Part shown: one piece after another, positions 25,120 through 33,651 of the stretch
Layout: the number at the start of each line of letters is the position of its first letter
How positions within the stretch are numbered: position 1 is the stretch's first letter
Assembly (NCBI RefSeq): GCF_040549465.1
Contig: NZ_JBEPTL010000005.1
Coordinates: forward strand, 1-64,000
Origin: Lacisediminihabitans sp040549465
GTDB lineage: Bacteria; Actinomycetota; Actinomycetes; Actinomycetales; Microbacteriaceae
Direction of reading: 5' to 3'
Length of the DNA: 64,000 bases
Program-made: the position numbers and the translations under genes
The notes under the pieces: model-generated
The model's input: the letters and a program-made list of their open reading frames with translations, nothing else
What the model was told of the DNA's origin: nothing
Database searches by the model: none

Positions 25120-26805
25120 TTAGCTACGCAACCACACCGTCGTATCGCCCGGCAGGATGCCGTCGCCGAGCGGTTCGGACGCCAGCAGCACCTGCCCAAT
25201 CGGCAGCTCGACCACGGCCTCGCCGGTGTTCGCGATGACGGTCACGCCGCCGTTGCGGAACGCCACCACGTCGTCGCCGTAACCGGGCAGCCATTCGGCC
25301 CCACCCATACCGAGATCGTGCTGGGTGCGGATCGCGAGAGCCAGCCGGTACATCTCCAACGTCGAGCCGGCAACGCCGCGCTGGGCATCACGGGCGTAGG
25401 GTTCCCAGTCCGCCGGCTGGGGGAGCCAGCTCTTGCCCGTCGGGCCGAAGCCGTAGGACGGTGCCTCTGCCTCCCAGGGAATCGGCACGCGGCATCCGTC
25501 TCGTCCGTAGCGCTCGCCGTTGGTGCGGAACCAGGTCGGATCCTGGCGGGACTCGTCGGGCAGGTCGATGACCTCAGGTAACCCGAGTTCTTCGCCCTGG
25601 TAGAGGTAGGCGCTCCCGGGGAGCGCGAGCATGAGAGCCGTTGCGGCACGGGCACGACGGAGGCCGAGCTCGCGTACGGGTTTGCCGGGGGACTTCGGTC
25701 CGATGCCATGGCCCTGAGGATTCTCGGCGGTCAGCGCCAGCCGTGAGGCGTGACGAACGACGTCGTGATTCGACAGCACCCAGGTGCTCGGGGCTCCGAC
25801 GCTCGTGAAGGCCTCGAGTGACAGGTCGATGACCTTGCGCATCGCAGGCGCCTCCCACGGCGTCTCGAGGTAGGAGAAGTTGAATGCCTGCTGCATCTCG
25901 TCCGGGCGCACCCAGCGCGCCAGCTTGGCGAGGGGCTCGACCCAGGCTTCGGCGCAGAGCACGCGCTCGCCGTCGTACTCCTCAAGCACGCTGTGCCAGT
26001 CGCGGTAGATCTCGTGCACGCGCTCCTGTGCCCAGTAGGGCGGAGTCGGAGTATCCAGTTCGGCGTTCGCAACGATCTCGGGTTCGAGCCCGACGATTCC
26101 GCCGCCCATACTGCCACCGGATGCCGGTGGCGTGTAGTCAGGAAGCCCAGCCGCCTTGATCAGGCCGTGGGCGACATCCACCCGGAAGCCATCGACGCCG
26201 CGGTCCAGCCAGAAACGCAGGATGTCGCGGAACTGCTCACGCACCCACGGGTTCTCCCAGTCGAGGTCGGGCTGCGAGGTGTCGAAGAGGTGCAGGTACC
26301 ACTGGCCGGGGGTGCCGTCGGGGTGGATGGTGCGCGTCCAGGCCGGCCCGCCGAAGACGGAGTCCCAGTTGTTCGGAGGCAGCTCGCCGGTGTCGCCTGT
26401 GCCGTCGCGGAACATGTACCGTGCGCGCTCCTGGCTGCCCTCCGCTGAGGCCAGCGCCTCCTGGAACCAGCGGTGCTGGTCTGAGGTGTGGTTGGGCACG
26501 AGGTCGACGATCAGCCTGAGGCCGAGTTCGTGCACCCGTTTCTCCATGGCGTCGAAGTCGGCGAGCGTACCGAAGATGGGGTCGACGTCGCAGTAGTCGG
26601 CCACGTCGTATCCGGCATCCTTCTGTGGCGACGTGTAGAAGGGGGAGAGCCAGACCGCGTCGACACCGAGTTCGACGAGTGCGGGCAGCCTCTCGGTGAT
26701 GCCGGCGAGGTCGCCGAGTCCGTCATCGCCCATCCCGTCGGAGAACGAACGCGGATAGATCTGGTAAATGACGGCAGAGCGCCACCATTCGTTTCCGTTG
26801 GTCAT
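25120..26805 (-). CDS. Alpha-glucosidase, GH13 family
   Basis: This 561-residue cytosolic glycoside hydrolase is of the oligo-1,6-glucosidase/alpha-glucosidase type. The four GH13 motifs are present: DLVPNHTSD, GFRVDVAHG (nucleophile Asp), CAEAWVEP (acid Glu) and VLSNHDVVRH (transition-state Asp). The QIYPRSFSDGMGDDGLGDLAG start is a family hallmark. It hydrolyses maltose- or isomaltose-type sugars, possibly those taken up by ABC importers such as that at 13874-17071. A LacI-type operator lies 33 bp upstream of its start. Confidence 0.94.
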   Translation of the reverse strand: MTNGNEWWRSAVIYQIYPRSFSDGMGDDGLGDLAGITERLPALVELGVDAVWLSPFYTSPQKDAGYDVADYCDVDPIFGTLADFDAMEKRVHELGLRLIVDLVPNHTSDQHRWFQEALASAEGSQERARYMFRDGTGDTGELPPNNWDSVFGGPAWTRTIHPDGTPGQWYLHLFDTSQPDLDWENPWVREQFRDILRFWLDRGVDGFRVDVAHGLIKAAGLPDYTPPASGGSMGGGIVGLEPEIVANAELDTPTPPYWAQERVHEIYRDWHSVLEEYDGERVLCAEAWVEPLAKLARWVRPDEMQQAFNFSYLETPWEAPAMRKVIDLSLEAFTSVGAPSTWVLSNHDVVRHASRLALTAENPQGHGIGPKSPGKPVRELGLRRARAATALMLALPGSAYLYQGEELGLPEVIDLPDESRQDPTWFRTNGERYGRDGCRVPIPWEAEAPSYGFGPTGKSWLPQPADWEPYARDAQRGVAGSTLEMYRLALAIRTQHDLGMGGAEWLPGYGDDVVAFRNGGVTVIANTGEAVVELPIGQVLLASEPLGDGILPGDTTVWLRS

Positions 26806-27462
26806 GCCAAAACCCTATGGTATGAAGGCCGTGCGAGTGAAAGCGCTTGCATCGCGACGCTGGTTCCCTGCCCCGCTCGGGATCGCAGGGTCGCCCGCCC
26901 TCCGTGCCGAAGCGCCACCGCGTTGACGAGGGAGAGTCCGAGGCCCGGGCCGGGGATGCCCAGGGAGTTCGCTCCGCGCGCGAGCTCGTCCCAGACCATA
27001 TCCGCTTCATTCGCGGGGATACCGGTGCCGTTATCCGCGACCTCGATCACTGCCCAGCCATCGTCCTCACTTCCGCGTATTTCGATACTGGAGTCGGCGT
27101 GAGAATACTTCGCCGCATTCGATACGAGGTTGTACTGGGCGAGGAAGAGCAGGTCAACATCACCGACGACCTTGGATATCGGCCACGGCGCCTGGGGAAA
27201 GACAATGCGAAACTCTCGGGAACCGCCGCCCGTTGTCTCGAGATGTTCCGATACCGCTGCGACCACGTCTGCCGCGAGTTCCTCCAGGTCGACTGGCGCG
27301 CGCTCGATCGGTTGGGTTTCGAGATCGGCGAGCTTGCGCAGTTCCGAGACCAGCCCGGTAAGTCGTCGTGATTGCGAGTCGATCACGCTGAGTGGCTTCG
27401 AGGTCGGTTCATCCGCGGCAGCAACCGCCGCATGAATAGCCGTGATCGGATTCTGACCCTTT
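26802..27462 (-). pseudogene. Histidine kinase remnant lacking its sensor part
   Basis: About 215 codons keep the second half of a HisKA domain (PITAIHAAVAAADEPTSKPL) and a full HATPase_c domain with N box (YNLVSNAAKYSHA), G1 (VADNGTGIP) and G2 (GPGLGLSLVNAVALRHGG). The sensor, membrane helices and phospho-accepting histidine with its FSHELR-like context are absent; the frame upstream runs into the ArsR gene in a different frame. No response regulator is nearby. I read it as a C-terminal fragment left by a rearrangement that placed the ArsR gene here. Confidence 0.7.
26838..26851. promoter_or_regulatory. LacI-family operator upstream of the GH13 gene
   Basis: TGAAAGCGCTTGCA contains the palindromic core AAGCGCTT typical of LacI/CcpA-type operators. 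It is 33 bp upstream of the GH13 start and lies within the 3' end of the histidine kinase remnant. The LacI gene at 20841 is a candidate regulator. Confidence 0.7.
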
Positions 27463-27775
27463 AGATGCTGACGGCGACGGACCGACCGATGGCCGCGATG
27501 ATGTCTTCGTTTCGTCGGTAGTGGGAGAACTGGCCCACTCGCGTGCAGGACACTAAGCCGGCACGTTGGAGCGTTGCCATGAACTGTGATGCTGTCGACT
27601 GTGACACCTCGGCCCGCGCTTGAATGTGCTTCAAGCACACGCCAACTTCTGTCGCCGGGCGATCCTGAGCGGGGAAGGACTCGGGATCTTTGAGCCAACC
27701 CAGGATGGCTAATCGTGTCGGATGCCCGAGCGCTTTGAATGCGCTCACGAGTTCTTCGGCGGTGGGGTCGGACAT
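27461..27775 (-). CDS. ArsR-family winged-helix regulator
   Basis: This 104-residue regulator starts ELVSAFKALGHPTRLAILGW, has a VCLKHIQARAEVSQSTASQF recognition region and an RAGLVSCTRVGQFSHYRRNE wing. No obvious metal-thiolate ligand pair is present apart from single cysteines, so the ligand is unknown. It is divergent from an NAD-dependent oxidoreductase gene, with a perfect 10-bp inverted repeat between them, and probably represses both. Confidence 0.88.
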   Translation of the reverse strand: MSDPTAEELVSAFKALGHPTRLAILGWLKDPESFPAQDRPATEVGVCLKHIQARAEVSQSTASQFMATLQRAGLVSCTRVGQFSHYRRNEDIIAAIGRSVAVSI

Positions 27776-27800
27776 TCACCAACTATATCGGAATATCGTG

Positions 27801-27838
27801 ATTTACCGATAGCGTGCTAAGAAGGAACATCGGTAAAT
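27801..27838. promoter_or_regulatory. Inverted-repeat operator in the ArsR/oxidoreductase divergent promoter
   Basis: ATTTACCGAT at 27801-27810 and ATCGGTAAAT at 27829-27838 are perfect complements with 18 bp between them. Position and symmetry fit the ArsR dimer encoded next door. Confidence 0.65.
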
Positions 27839-27863
27839 TGCGATGTAACGATGGAGGCAGCTC

Positions 27864-28936
27864 GTGGATGAGAGAACAGCGCTGGTGGTTAGAGAACAGC
27901 GCTGGTGGTTGGGGCACAGGGTGTGATCGGGGGCAATCTGATCGAGCACCTGGTGAGTGTCGGCGAATGGAACGTCATCGGCCTGTCTCGACGCGGCGGT
28001 CAAGACCATGGCCCTGTTCGGCATATCGCCGTTAACCTACTCGACCGTGACGAGACTGCCACGAAACTGAGCGGTTTAACTGGGGTTACACACGTCTTCT
28101 ACGCCGCATACCAAGACCGGCCGACGTGGGCCGAGCTGGTGCCCCCCAACCTCGCAATGCTCACGAACGTCGTCGACGCCATCGAGCCCGTCGCTTCTGG
28201 CCTTGAACACATCAGCCTGATGCAGGGCTACAAGGTCTACGGCGCTCACCTCGGCCCCTTCGCCACCCCGGCGAGGGAGGACGATCCGCCCCATATGCCG
28301 CCAGAGTTCAACGTCGACCAACAACAGTTCCTCGAACGACAGCAGGTGGGAAGCTCCTGGTCGTGGTCAGCGCTTCGCCCGTCCGTCGTTGCCGGCATCG
28401 GCCTCGGCAACCCCATGAACCTCGCAATGGTGATCGCCGTCTATGCATCCGTCAGCAAGGAGCTTGGTATCCCGCTCCGGTTCCCCGGCAAGCCAGGCGC
28501 GTACACGAGCCTGATCGAAATGACCGACGCCGATCTGCTGGCTAAAGCAACCGTGTGGGCCGCCACTAATCCCGAGAGCCGAAACCAGGCTTACAACATC
28601 ACCAATGGGGACCTGTTCCGCTGGTCATCGATGTGGCCCAAAATAGCCAGGTTCTTCGACCTCGACGTCGCACCGCCTCTTCCCATGTCACTGGAAGAAG
28701 TGATGGCCGACAAGGCGGGCTTGTGGGACGAGATGGTTAGTAGGCACGGCCTACTTCCGACACCGTACTCTGAGGTGTCGTCGTGGGCGTTCGGAGATTT
28801 TGTCTTCAGCTGGGACTATGACGTCATAGCTGACACGTCCAAGTCGCGCCGCGCCGGGTTCCACGAGTACGTCGACACTGAGACCATGTTCTTGCGCATC
28901 TTCCAAGACCTCCGAGCGCAGCGACTCATCCCTTGA
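27864..28936 (+). pseudogene. NAD-dependent epimerase/PRISE-type reductase, 5' end broken by duplication
   Basis: The body is an atypical SDR like the progesterone 5-beta-reductase/iridoid-synthase group, with Rossmann motif GAQGVIGGNL, FYAAYQDRPTW and LMQGYKVYG. The natural start is GTG 27864, preceded by GGAGG at 27853-27857, giving MDERTALVV. A 20-bp tandem duplication at 27871-27910 then shifts the frame and leads to an early stop. The rest is open from GTG 27905, which lacks a ribosome binding site and loses most of the first beta strand. Removing one 20-bp copy restores a perfect frame. It is therefore probably inactive or poorly made. Confidence 0.75.
27871..27910. repeat. Exact 20-bp tandem duplication in the oxidoreductase start region
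   Basis: AGAGAACAGCGCTGGTGGTT occurs at 27871-27890 and again at 27891-27910. Being 20 bp it is not a multiple of three and breaks the reading frame. It looks like a recent slippage event, since the copies are identical. Confidence 0.9.
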
Positions 28937-29156
28937 GCGCCAATTGCCATAGCCCGCGGTGGACGGCATTTCGACCTGCTCTTTGAGGCTGGGGAACGCT
29001 TTCCAGGGCGTTGCCTGGTTCTCGCTGAACGCCTCGGGGTGATCCTCGGGCTCAAGTGGCAACTGCAGCAGACTAAGCTCGCGCGGGCGGTACGCGTGCG
29101 GGTGCTATTCTCTAACGGTGCCAAAACGGCTTCAGGGCGACCTGTATGCCGCTTTC

Positions 29157-29228
<72 letters not shown>

Positions 29229-29256
29229 CTCGTCTCCCCTCACGGGGCGACGTCCC

Positions 29257-29330
29257 GGCGGGGTAGCTCAGGTGGTTAGAGCACACGGCTCATAATCGTG
29301 GTGTCGCGGGTTCAAGTCCCGCTCCCGCTA
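29257..29330 (+). tRNA. tRNA-Met (CAT), island insertion target
   Basis: The cloverleaf has D-arm GCTCAGGTGGTTAGAGC, anticodon arm CACGGCTCATAATCGTG (anticodon CAT) and T-arm GCGGGTTCAAGTCCCGC. The acceptor GGCGGGG pairs with TCCCGCT using G-U pairs at both ends of the stem. From 29279 the gene is duplicated exactly at 50993-51045, marking it as the attachment site of the genomic island. Confidence 0.92.
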
Positions 29331-29331
29331 C
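29279..29331 (+). repeat. Left attachment site (attL) within tRNA-Met
   Basis: This 53-bp direct repeat is shared with 50993-51045. It starts GAGCACACGGCTCATAATCG and runs through the 3' end of the tRNA. It includes the anticodon stem-loop, the usual crossover place for tyrosine recombinases. Confidence 0.88.
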
Positions 29332-29699
29332 TTAGAAAAGTGCTGTTCAGAGTCGTTATTTGAGGTTCGGTCTTTTTGGCAGCGTCTTTTTAGCAGCGAA
29401 AATCATGACCACATTTTGACTACATTAGAAGGTGTTGAACCTTTGGCTCATAACAGCGGCGACGCAGTCCTTAAAGGACACGTGACTATCTCTTGCTCAG
29501 AAGAGACTTGGTGATGGTGTGCGCATGTTCGAGCAGAAGGCGCCCAAGTTCAGTGCGGCGGTCGGGCGCCATCGAAACTTGTCGCCGGTAAGGCTGCGCG
29601 CCGCCCATGCAGGATGCGGCTAGACATCAATCTAGGTGAAATACCCTCGAAGTTCTCCTAGGGAGGCGGGCACTCAGTGGCCAGCGACGATGGAGACGA
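29332..29699. other. Gene-free left end of the island with a short coding relic
   Basis: No intact gene is present. On the minus strand, a frame ending at 29486 reads MAPDRRTELGRLLLEHAHTI then TKSLLSKR, with coding-like codons for about 45 residues. It may be the C-terminal tail of a lost regulator (IclR-like tails look similar) but is too short to assign. T-rich runs near 29370-29395 have no clear stem. An integrase would be expected here but is not found. Confidence 0.4.
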
Positions 29700-30875
29700 T
29701 CAGCGGAACGCGGCTTCACCGGTGATGTGGTTGCCGATGACCAGGGTGTACACCTCGTCGGTGCCCTCGTAGGTCCTCACGCTTTCCAGGTTGTTCGCGT
29801 GGCGGAGCGGCGAGTGGTCGAGCGTGATGCCGTTCCCGCCGAAGATCGTTCGCGCCTTGCGGCAGATCGCGATGGCCTCGCGGCAGTTGTTGAGTTTGCC
29901 GACCGAGATCTGGTGCGGGGACAGCTTTCCCGCGTCCTTCAGTCGCCCGAGGTGGAGGGCGAGAAGCGTGCCTTTCGAGATCTCGAGCACCATGTCGACG
30001 AGCTTCTGCTGGGTGAGCTGATAGCCGGCGAGCGGTCGGCCGAACTGAAGCCGCTGCTTCGAGTACTCGAGCGCAGCGAGGTAGCTGTCGCGGGCGGCGC
30101 CCATCACACCCCACACGATGCCGTACCGGGCTTCGTTCAGGCAGGCGAACGGCCCGGAGAGCCCCCGGGCGTCCGGAAGCATCGATGATGACGGCACACG
30201 GACGTCGTCCAGCTCGATGTCGCACTGGATCGACGCGCGCATCGAGAGTTTGCCGGTGATCGGGGTCGCGGTGAATCCCGGCGTGCCCGTCGGGACGATG
30301 AAACCGCGGATTCCGTCGCCGGTCGCCGCCCACACGATGGCGATGTCGGCGATCGACGCGAGCCCGATCCAGCGCTTGGAGCCGGAGATCACCCACTCGT
30401 CACCGTCGAGGCGAGCGGTGGTCTGCATACTTCCGGGGTCCGATCCGGCGCTCGGCTCGGTGAGGGCGAAGCACCCGATCACCCGCCCGGCCGCCATCTC
30501 CGGCAGCCAGCGGTTCTTCTGCTCTTCCGACCCGTGTTTGTGGATGGCGCTCATCGCCAGCGAGCCCTGCACGCTGACGAAGGTGCGCAGCCCGGAATCG
30601 CCGGCCTCGAGCTCGAGTGCGGCGAGGCCGTACTCGACGGCGCTGCGGCCCGCGCATCCGTAGCCCGTCAGGTGCATACCGAGCAGGCCGAGAGCGGCGA
30701 GCTCGGGGATGATCTCGACGGGGAATGTTGCCGAGTCGTACCAGCTGGCGATACCGGGTTTGACCCGGGTGTCGACGAAGTGCCGGATCGTCGCCCGGAA
30801 TTCGCGTTCCCGGTCGCTCAGGAGGGAGTCGATGTCGATGATGTCCGATGGCTCGTCGTCGAGTCTCTTGTTCAT
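29700..30875 (-). CDS. Acyl-CoA dehydrogenase, glutaryl-CoA dehydrogenase-like
   Basis: This 391-residue flavoprotein carries the acyl-CoA dehydrogenase signatures CFALTEPSAGSDPGSMQT and FGGNGITLDHSPLRHANNLE, with the catalytic glutamate in VRTYEGTDEVYTLVIG. The segment SGLRTFVSVQGSLAM keeps the arginine used by glutaryl-CoA dehydrogenases to hold the distal carboxylate. The protein would oxidise and decarboxylate glutaryl-CoA to crotonyl-CoA. It is the last gene of a four-gene minus-strand operon (hydrolase, CoA-transferase, ALDH, this enzyme). Specificity for glutaryl-CoA is inferred; another short acyl-CoA is possible. Confidence 0.85.
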   Translation of the reverse strand: MNKRLDDEPSDIIDIDSLLSDREREFRATIRHFVDTRVKPGIASWYDSATFPVEIIPELAALGLLGMHLTGYGCAGRSAVEYGLAALELEAGDSGLRTFVSVQGSLAMSAIHKHGSEEQKNRWLPEMAAGRVIGCFALTEPSAGSDPGSMQTTARLDGDEWVISGSKRWIGLASIADIAIVWAATGDGIRGFIVPTGTPGFTATPITGKLSMRASIQCDIELDDVRVPSSSMLPDARGLSGPFACLNEARYGIVWGVMGAARDSYLAALEYSKQRLQFGRPLAGYQLTQQKLVDMVLEISKGTLLALHLGRLKDAGKLSPHQISVGKLNNCREAIAICRKARTIFGGNGITLDHSPLRHANNLESVRTYEGTDEVYTLVIGNHITGEAAFR

Positions 30876-30927
30876 TGTTGGTCCTGTCTTTCGTTGGAAC
30901 TGTCTTCCGTCGGAACTGTCTGCTCGC

Positions 30928-32457
30928 TCAGGCGGCTGGAATCGACCGGCCGTCGATGCGGCGGGGGATGTGCCACGGATTGTCCGCCGCCAGGGCGGGG
31001 CTCAGCGCGCCGATGTCCCCATTCTGGATTGCGACCGGCCGCACGAACCGGCGGAGCGCGCCCGCACCGACGCTCGTGGCATCCGATCGCGATGTCGCCG
31101 GCCACGGTCCGCCGTGCTGCTGAGACCAGGATGCGAGCACCCCGGTCGGCCAGGCATTCACGGCGACCCGCCCGACCTGCGGAAGCAGCGTGCGGACGGC
31201 GCGCAGGGTGGTGTCCCCGGACTCCGAGGCGGCGAACACGGATGCCGCGAGCGAGGGTTGCAGGTGGGTGACCGCCTCGAGGGCGCTGTCGAGGTCGTCG
31301 TACTCGCAGATGAGCGCGACGGGACCGAAGCACTCATCGAGCAGCGGCGATCCGGCGGAAAGCTGGTCGAGAGTCACTTCGACCAGCCGCGGTGTCACCG
31401 TGAATCCTGCGTCTGATGTACCGTCGGGCCCGCCCGGCTCCGGGGGGACGCCGCTGGCGGCGGATGCGAGCCGCGAGCTTCCGGCGAGGTAGGCGTCTGC
31501 TATCCGGCGGGTGAGCAGGGTCTGCTGCCCGACGTGGGACAGGGCGAGGCGCACGGCATCCGGGAAACCGACTCCGGCGGGGACGAGGAGCAGGCCGGGC
31601 TTCGTGCAGTACTGGCCGGCACCGAGGGTGAACGAGGCGACGAATCCGTTGGCTATCGAGTCGCGAAGCGGCGCGGCATCCGGGGTGACGAGCACCGGGT
31701 TGACCGTCCCCATCTCCGCGAACACGGGGATTCCCCGACGCGATCCGCGCTCGACGAGAGCCATCCCGCCGGCCTGGCTGCCGGTGAACCCGACGGCGCG
31801 GATGGCGGGGGAGTCGACGAGCCGGAGGCCGGCATCGAATCCGACCACGGAGCCGTACGTGCCGGTCGGGGCACCGCTGGCCGCAAGCGCCTCGACGACG
31901 AGCTCTGAGAGGCGCGAGGCGAGCCGGGGCTGTGCCGGGTGCGACTTGACCACCACCGGACAGCCGGCGGCGATCGCCGAGGCGGCGTCGTGCCCGAAGC
32001 TGCCGTAGGCGAACGGGAAGTTGCTCGCGCCGAACACGGCGATCGGTCCGAGCGGTTCATTCCAGCGAGAGAGGCGGGATCCGTCGGCTATCGTCTCGGT
32101 GCTCGCGTCGATGAAGGCCCCGTCGACGGCGACGAGCCCGTAGAAGCTGGCGTTGTCGCACGCCTTCCCGACCTCTCCGCGGAGGCGGTCCATTCCCAGT
32201 GCCGTCTCCGACTGTGCGAGTTCGGCGAGTTCTTGACGATGCTCGAGCAACGACGCGACGACGGCCTCGATCCATCGGCGACGGATAGCGGGCGCGGTGG
32301 CCGCGAGTTCGGCGGCAACAGACCGAGCGGCCGACACAACCCGGTCGACCTGGTCGGGCGTCGAGTGTTCGACGACACCGGCGATGGTGCCGGTGAACGG
32401 ATCGACGCTCGGGTCGGCGTCGGCTCGCGCGGTGGGGTTCGTTGACGTCTCCATCAC
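30928..32457 (-). CDS. Aldehyde dehydrogenase, 2,5-dioxovalerate (KGSA) dehydrogenase-like
   Basis: This 509-residue NAD(P)-dependent aldehyde dehydrogenase belongs to the alpha-ketoglutaric-semialdehyde dehydrogenase branch. It shows FGASNFPFAYGSFGHDAASA, GFTGSQAGGMAL, the general-base glutamate in VFAEMGTVNPVLV and the nucleophile cysteine in GAGQYCTKPGLLLVP. In this setting it could oxidise glutarate semialdehyde or a related C5 semialdehyde to the dicarboxylate, which the adjacent CoA-transferase would activate. Its ATG overlaps the stop of the CoA-transferase gene by 4 bp, so the two are coupled. Confidence 0.88.
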   Translation of the reverse strand: MMETSTNPTARADADPSVDPFTGTIAGVVEHSTPDQVDRVVSAARSVAAELAATAPAIRRRWIEAVVASLLEHRQELAELAQSETALGMDRLRGEVGKACDNASFYGLVAVDGAFIDASTETIADGSRLSRWNEPLGPIAVFGASNFPFAYGSFGHDAASAIAAGCPVVVKSHPAQPRLASRLSELVVEALAASGAPTGTYGSVVGFDAGLRLVDSPAIRAVGFTGSQAGGMALVERGSRRGIPVFAEMGTVNPVLVTPDAAPLRDSIANGFVASFTLGAGQYCTKPGLLLVPAGVGFPDAVRLALSHVGQQTLLTRRIADAYLAGSSRLASAASGVPPEPGGPDGTSDAGFTVTPRLVEVTLDQLSAGSPLLDECFGPVALICEYDDLDSALEAVTHLQPSLAASVFAASESGDTTLRAVRTLLPQVGRVAVNAWPTGVLASWSQQHGGPWPATSRSDATSVGAGALRRFVRPVAIQNGDIGALSPALAADNPWHIPRRIDGRSIPAA

Positions 32458-33632
32458 GATGATCCTTTCTCGATGGGTGTCGGCCGCTCATCGAGCCAGC
32501 GCCGGATTCGGGTGCTGTCCTGGCCGAGATGAGGCGGAGCGTCGGCCCGGGCGCGGAAAAGAGGGGTCCAGGAGATCGGATGCCGGATCTGTCGGCCCGC
32601 GGGGACACCGTCGCTGTCGCGCAGCTCGATGGTCGGTGAAAGTCCGAGCGATTCGGCGAGGTCGATCCCCTCGGCGATCGTTGCCACGTGCCCGGCTGGC
32701 ACGCCGGCGGCGGTGAACAGCTGTTCCCAGTGGGAGGCCGGCTGATCGGCGAGTGTCGACTCGAGGATCACCTCGAGCGCGGCCCGATTGGCCACCCGCA
32801 CAGGGTTGGTGGCGAACCTCTCATCGGAGGCAAGCTCCGGCATCCCGATCGTCGCCGCGAGCCGCGCGAACTGGCCGTCGTTCCCGCAGGCGACAGCGAT
32901 CGCTCCGTCGGAGCAGCGCAGCGTCTGGTACGGCGCGATCGACGGATGGATGTTGCCGAGACGACCAGGAAGAGACCCGGCTCCGAGCCACGCCTGGGCC
33001 TGGTTGGCGAGGGCTCCCTGCAGGCTCGACAACAGGTTGACTTCGATCCGGGCGCCTTCGCCGGTCGCCGCCCGCGAGGCGAGAGCGGCGAGCACACCGA
33101 TCGCGACGTCTTTCCCGGTGAGCACGTCGACGAGGGCGACACCCGCCTTCATCCCCTCGCCGTCGGCGTCGCCGGTGACGCTCATCAGCCCGCCGAGCGC
33201 CTGGACCACGAAGTCGTACCCGGGAAGAGCAGCTCCCTCCGCGGGTCCGAATCCCGTGATCGAGGCATAGACCACGCGGAGGTTCCGCGATCGCACCTCG
33301 TCGTACCCCAGCCCGAGTCGCTCCATGGTCCCGGACCGAAAGTTCTCCACGACGACGTCGGCCCGGTCGACGAGGCTGGCGGCCACCGATCGGTCACCGT
33401 CGTCCGAGAGGTCGAGTTCGATCGACTCCTTGTTGCGGTTGACGCTGTCGAAGTAGGTTCCGCCCCGCGGGGACGCCGGGGGAGTCCAGCGCCGGGTGTC
33501 GTCTCCACTTCCCGCGCGCTCCACCTTGATCACGCGCGCCCCGAGATCGGCGAGCGTCATCGTCGCAAGAGGCCCCGCGAGCACGCGCGAGAAGTCGGCG
33601 ACGACGACACCGTCGAGGGGAGGACGAGACAC
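32454..33632 (-). CDS. CaiB/BaiF-family (class III) CoA-transferase
   Basis: This 392-residue protein has the class III CoA-transferase layout: VVVADFSRVLAGPLATMTLADLGA at the start is split here only by description, followed by NRNKESIELDLS and the catalytic aspartate in VALVDVLTGKDVAIGVLA. Such enzymes move CoA from one carboxylate to another; the family includes the mammalian succinate-hydroxymethylglutarate/glutarate CoA-transferase. Next to a glutaryl-CoA dehydrogenase-like gene, activation of glutarate is the obvious proposal. It lies 19 bp downstream of the nucleoside hydrolase gene. Confidence 0.88.
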   Translation of the reverse strand: MSRPPLDGVVVADFSRVLAGPLATMTLADLGARVIKVERAGSGDDTRRWTPPASPRGGTYFDSVNRNKESIELDLSDDGDRSVAASLVDRADVVVENFRSGTMERLGLGYDEVRSRNLRVVYASITGFGPAEGAALPGYDFVVQALGGLMSVTGDADGEGMKAGVALVDVLTGKDVAIGVLAALASRAATGEGARIEVNLLSSLQGALANQAQAWLGAGSLPGRLGNIHPSIAPYQTLRCSDGAIAVACGNDGQFARLAATIGMPELASDERFATNPVRVANRAALEVILESTLADQPASHWEQLFTAAGVPAGHVATIAEGIDLAESLGLSPTIELRDSDGVPAGRQIRHPISWTPLFRARADAPPHLGQDSTRIRRWLDERPTPIEKGSS

Positions 33633-33651
33633 CGGGAGCTCGATCCGTGGT

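Noticed and set aside
33223..33640. Extra plus-strand ORFs over the CoA-transferase and hydrolase genes
   Set aside because: Overlapping frames in high-GC DNA; the minus-strand frames contain intact catalytic motifs.
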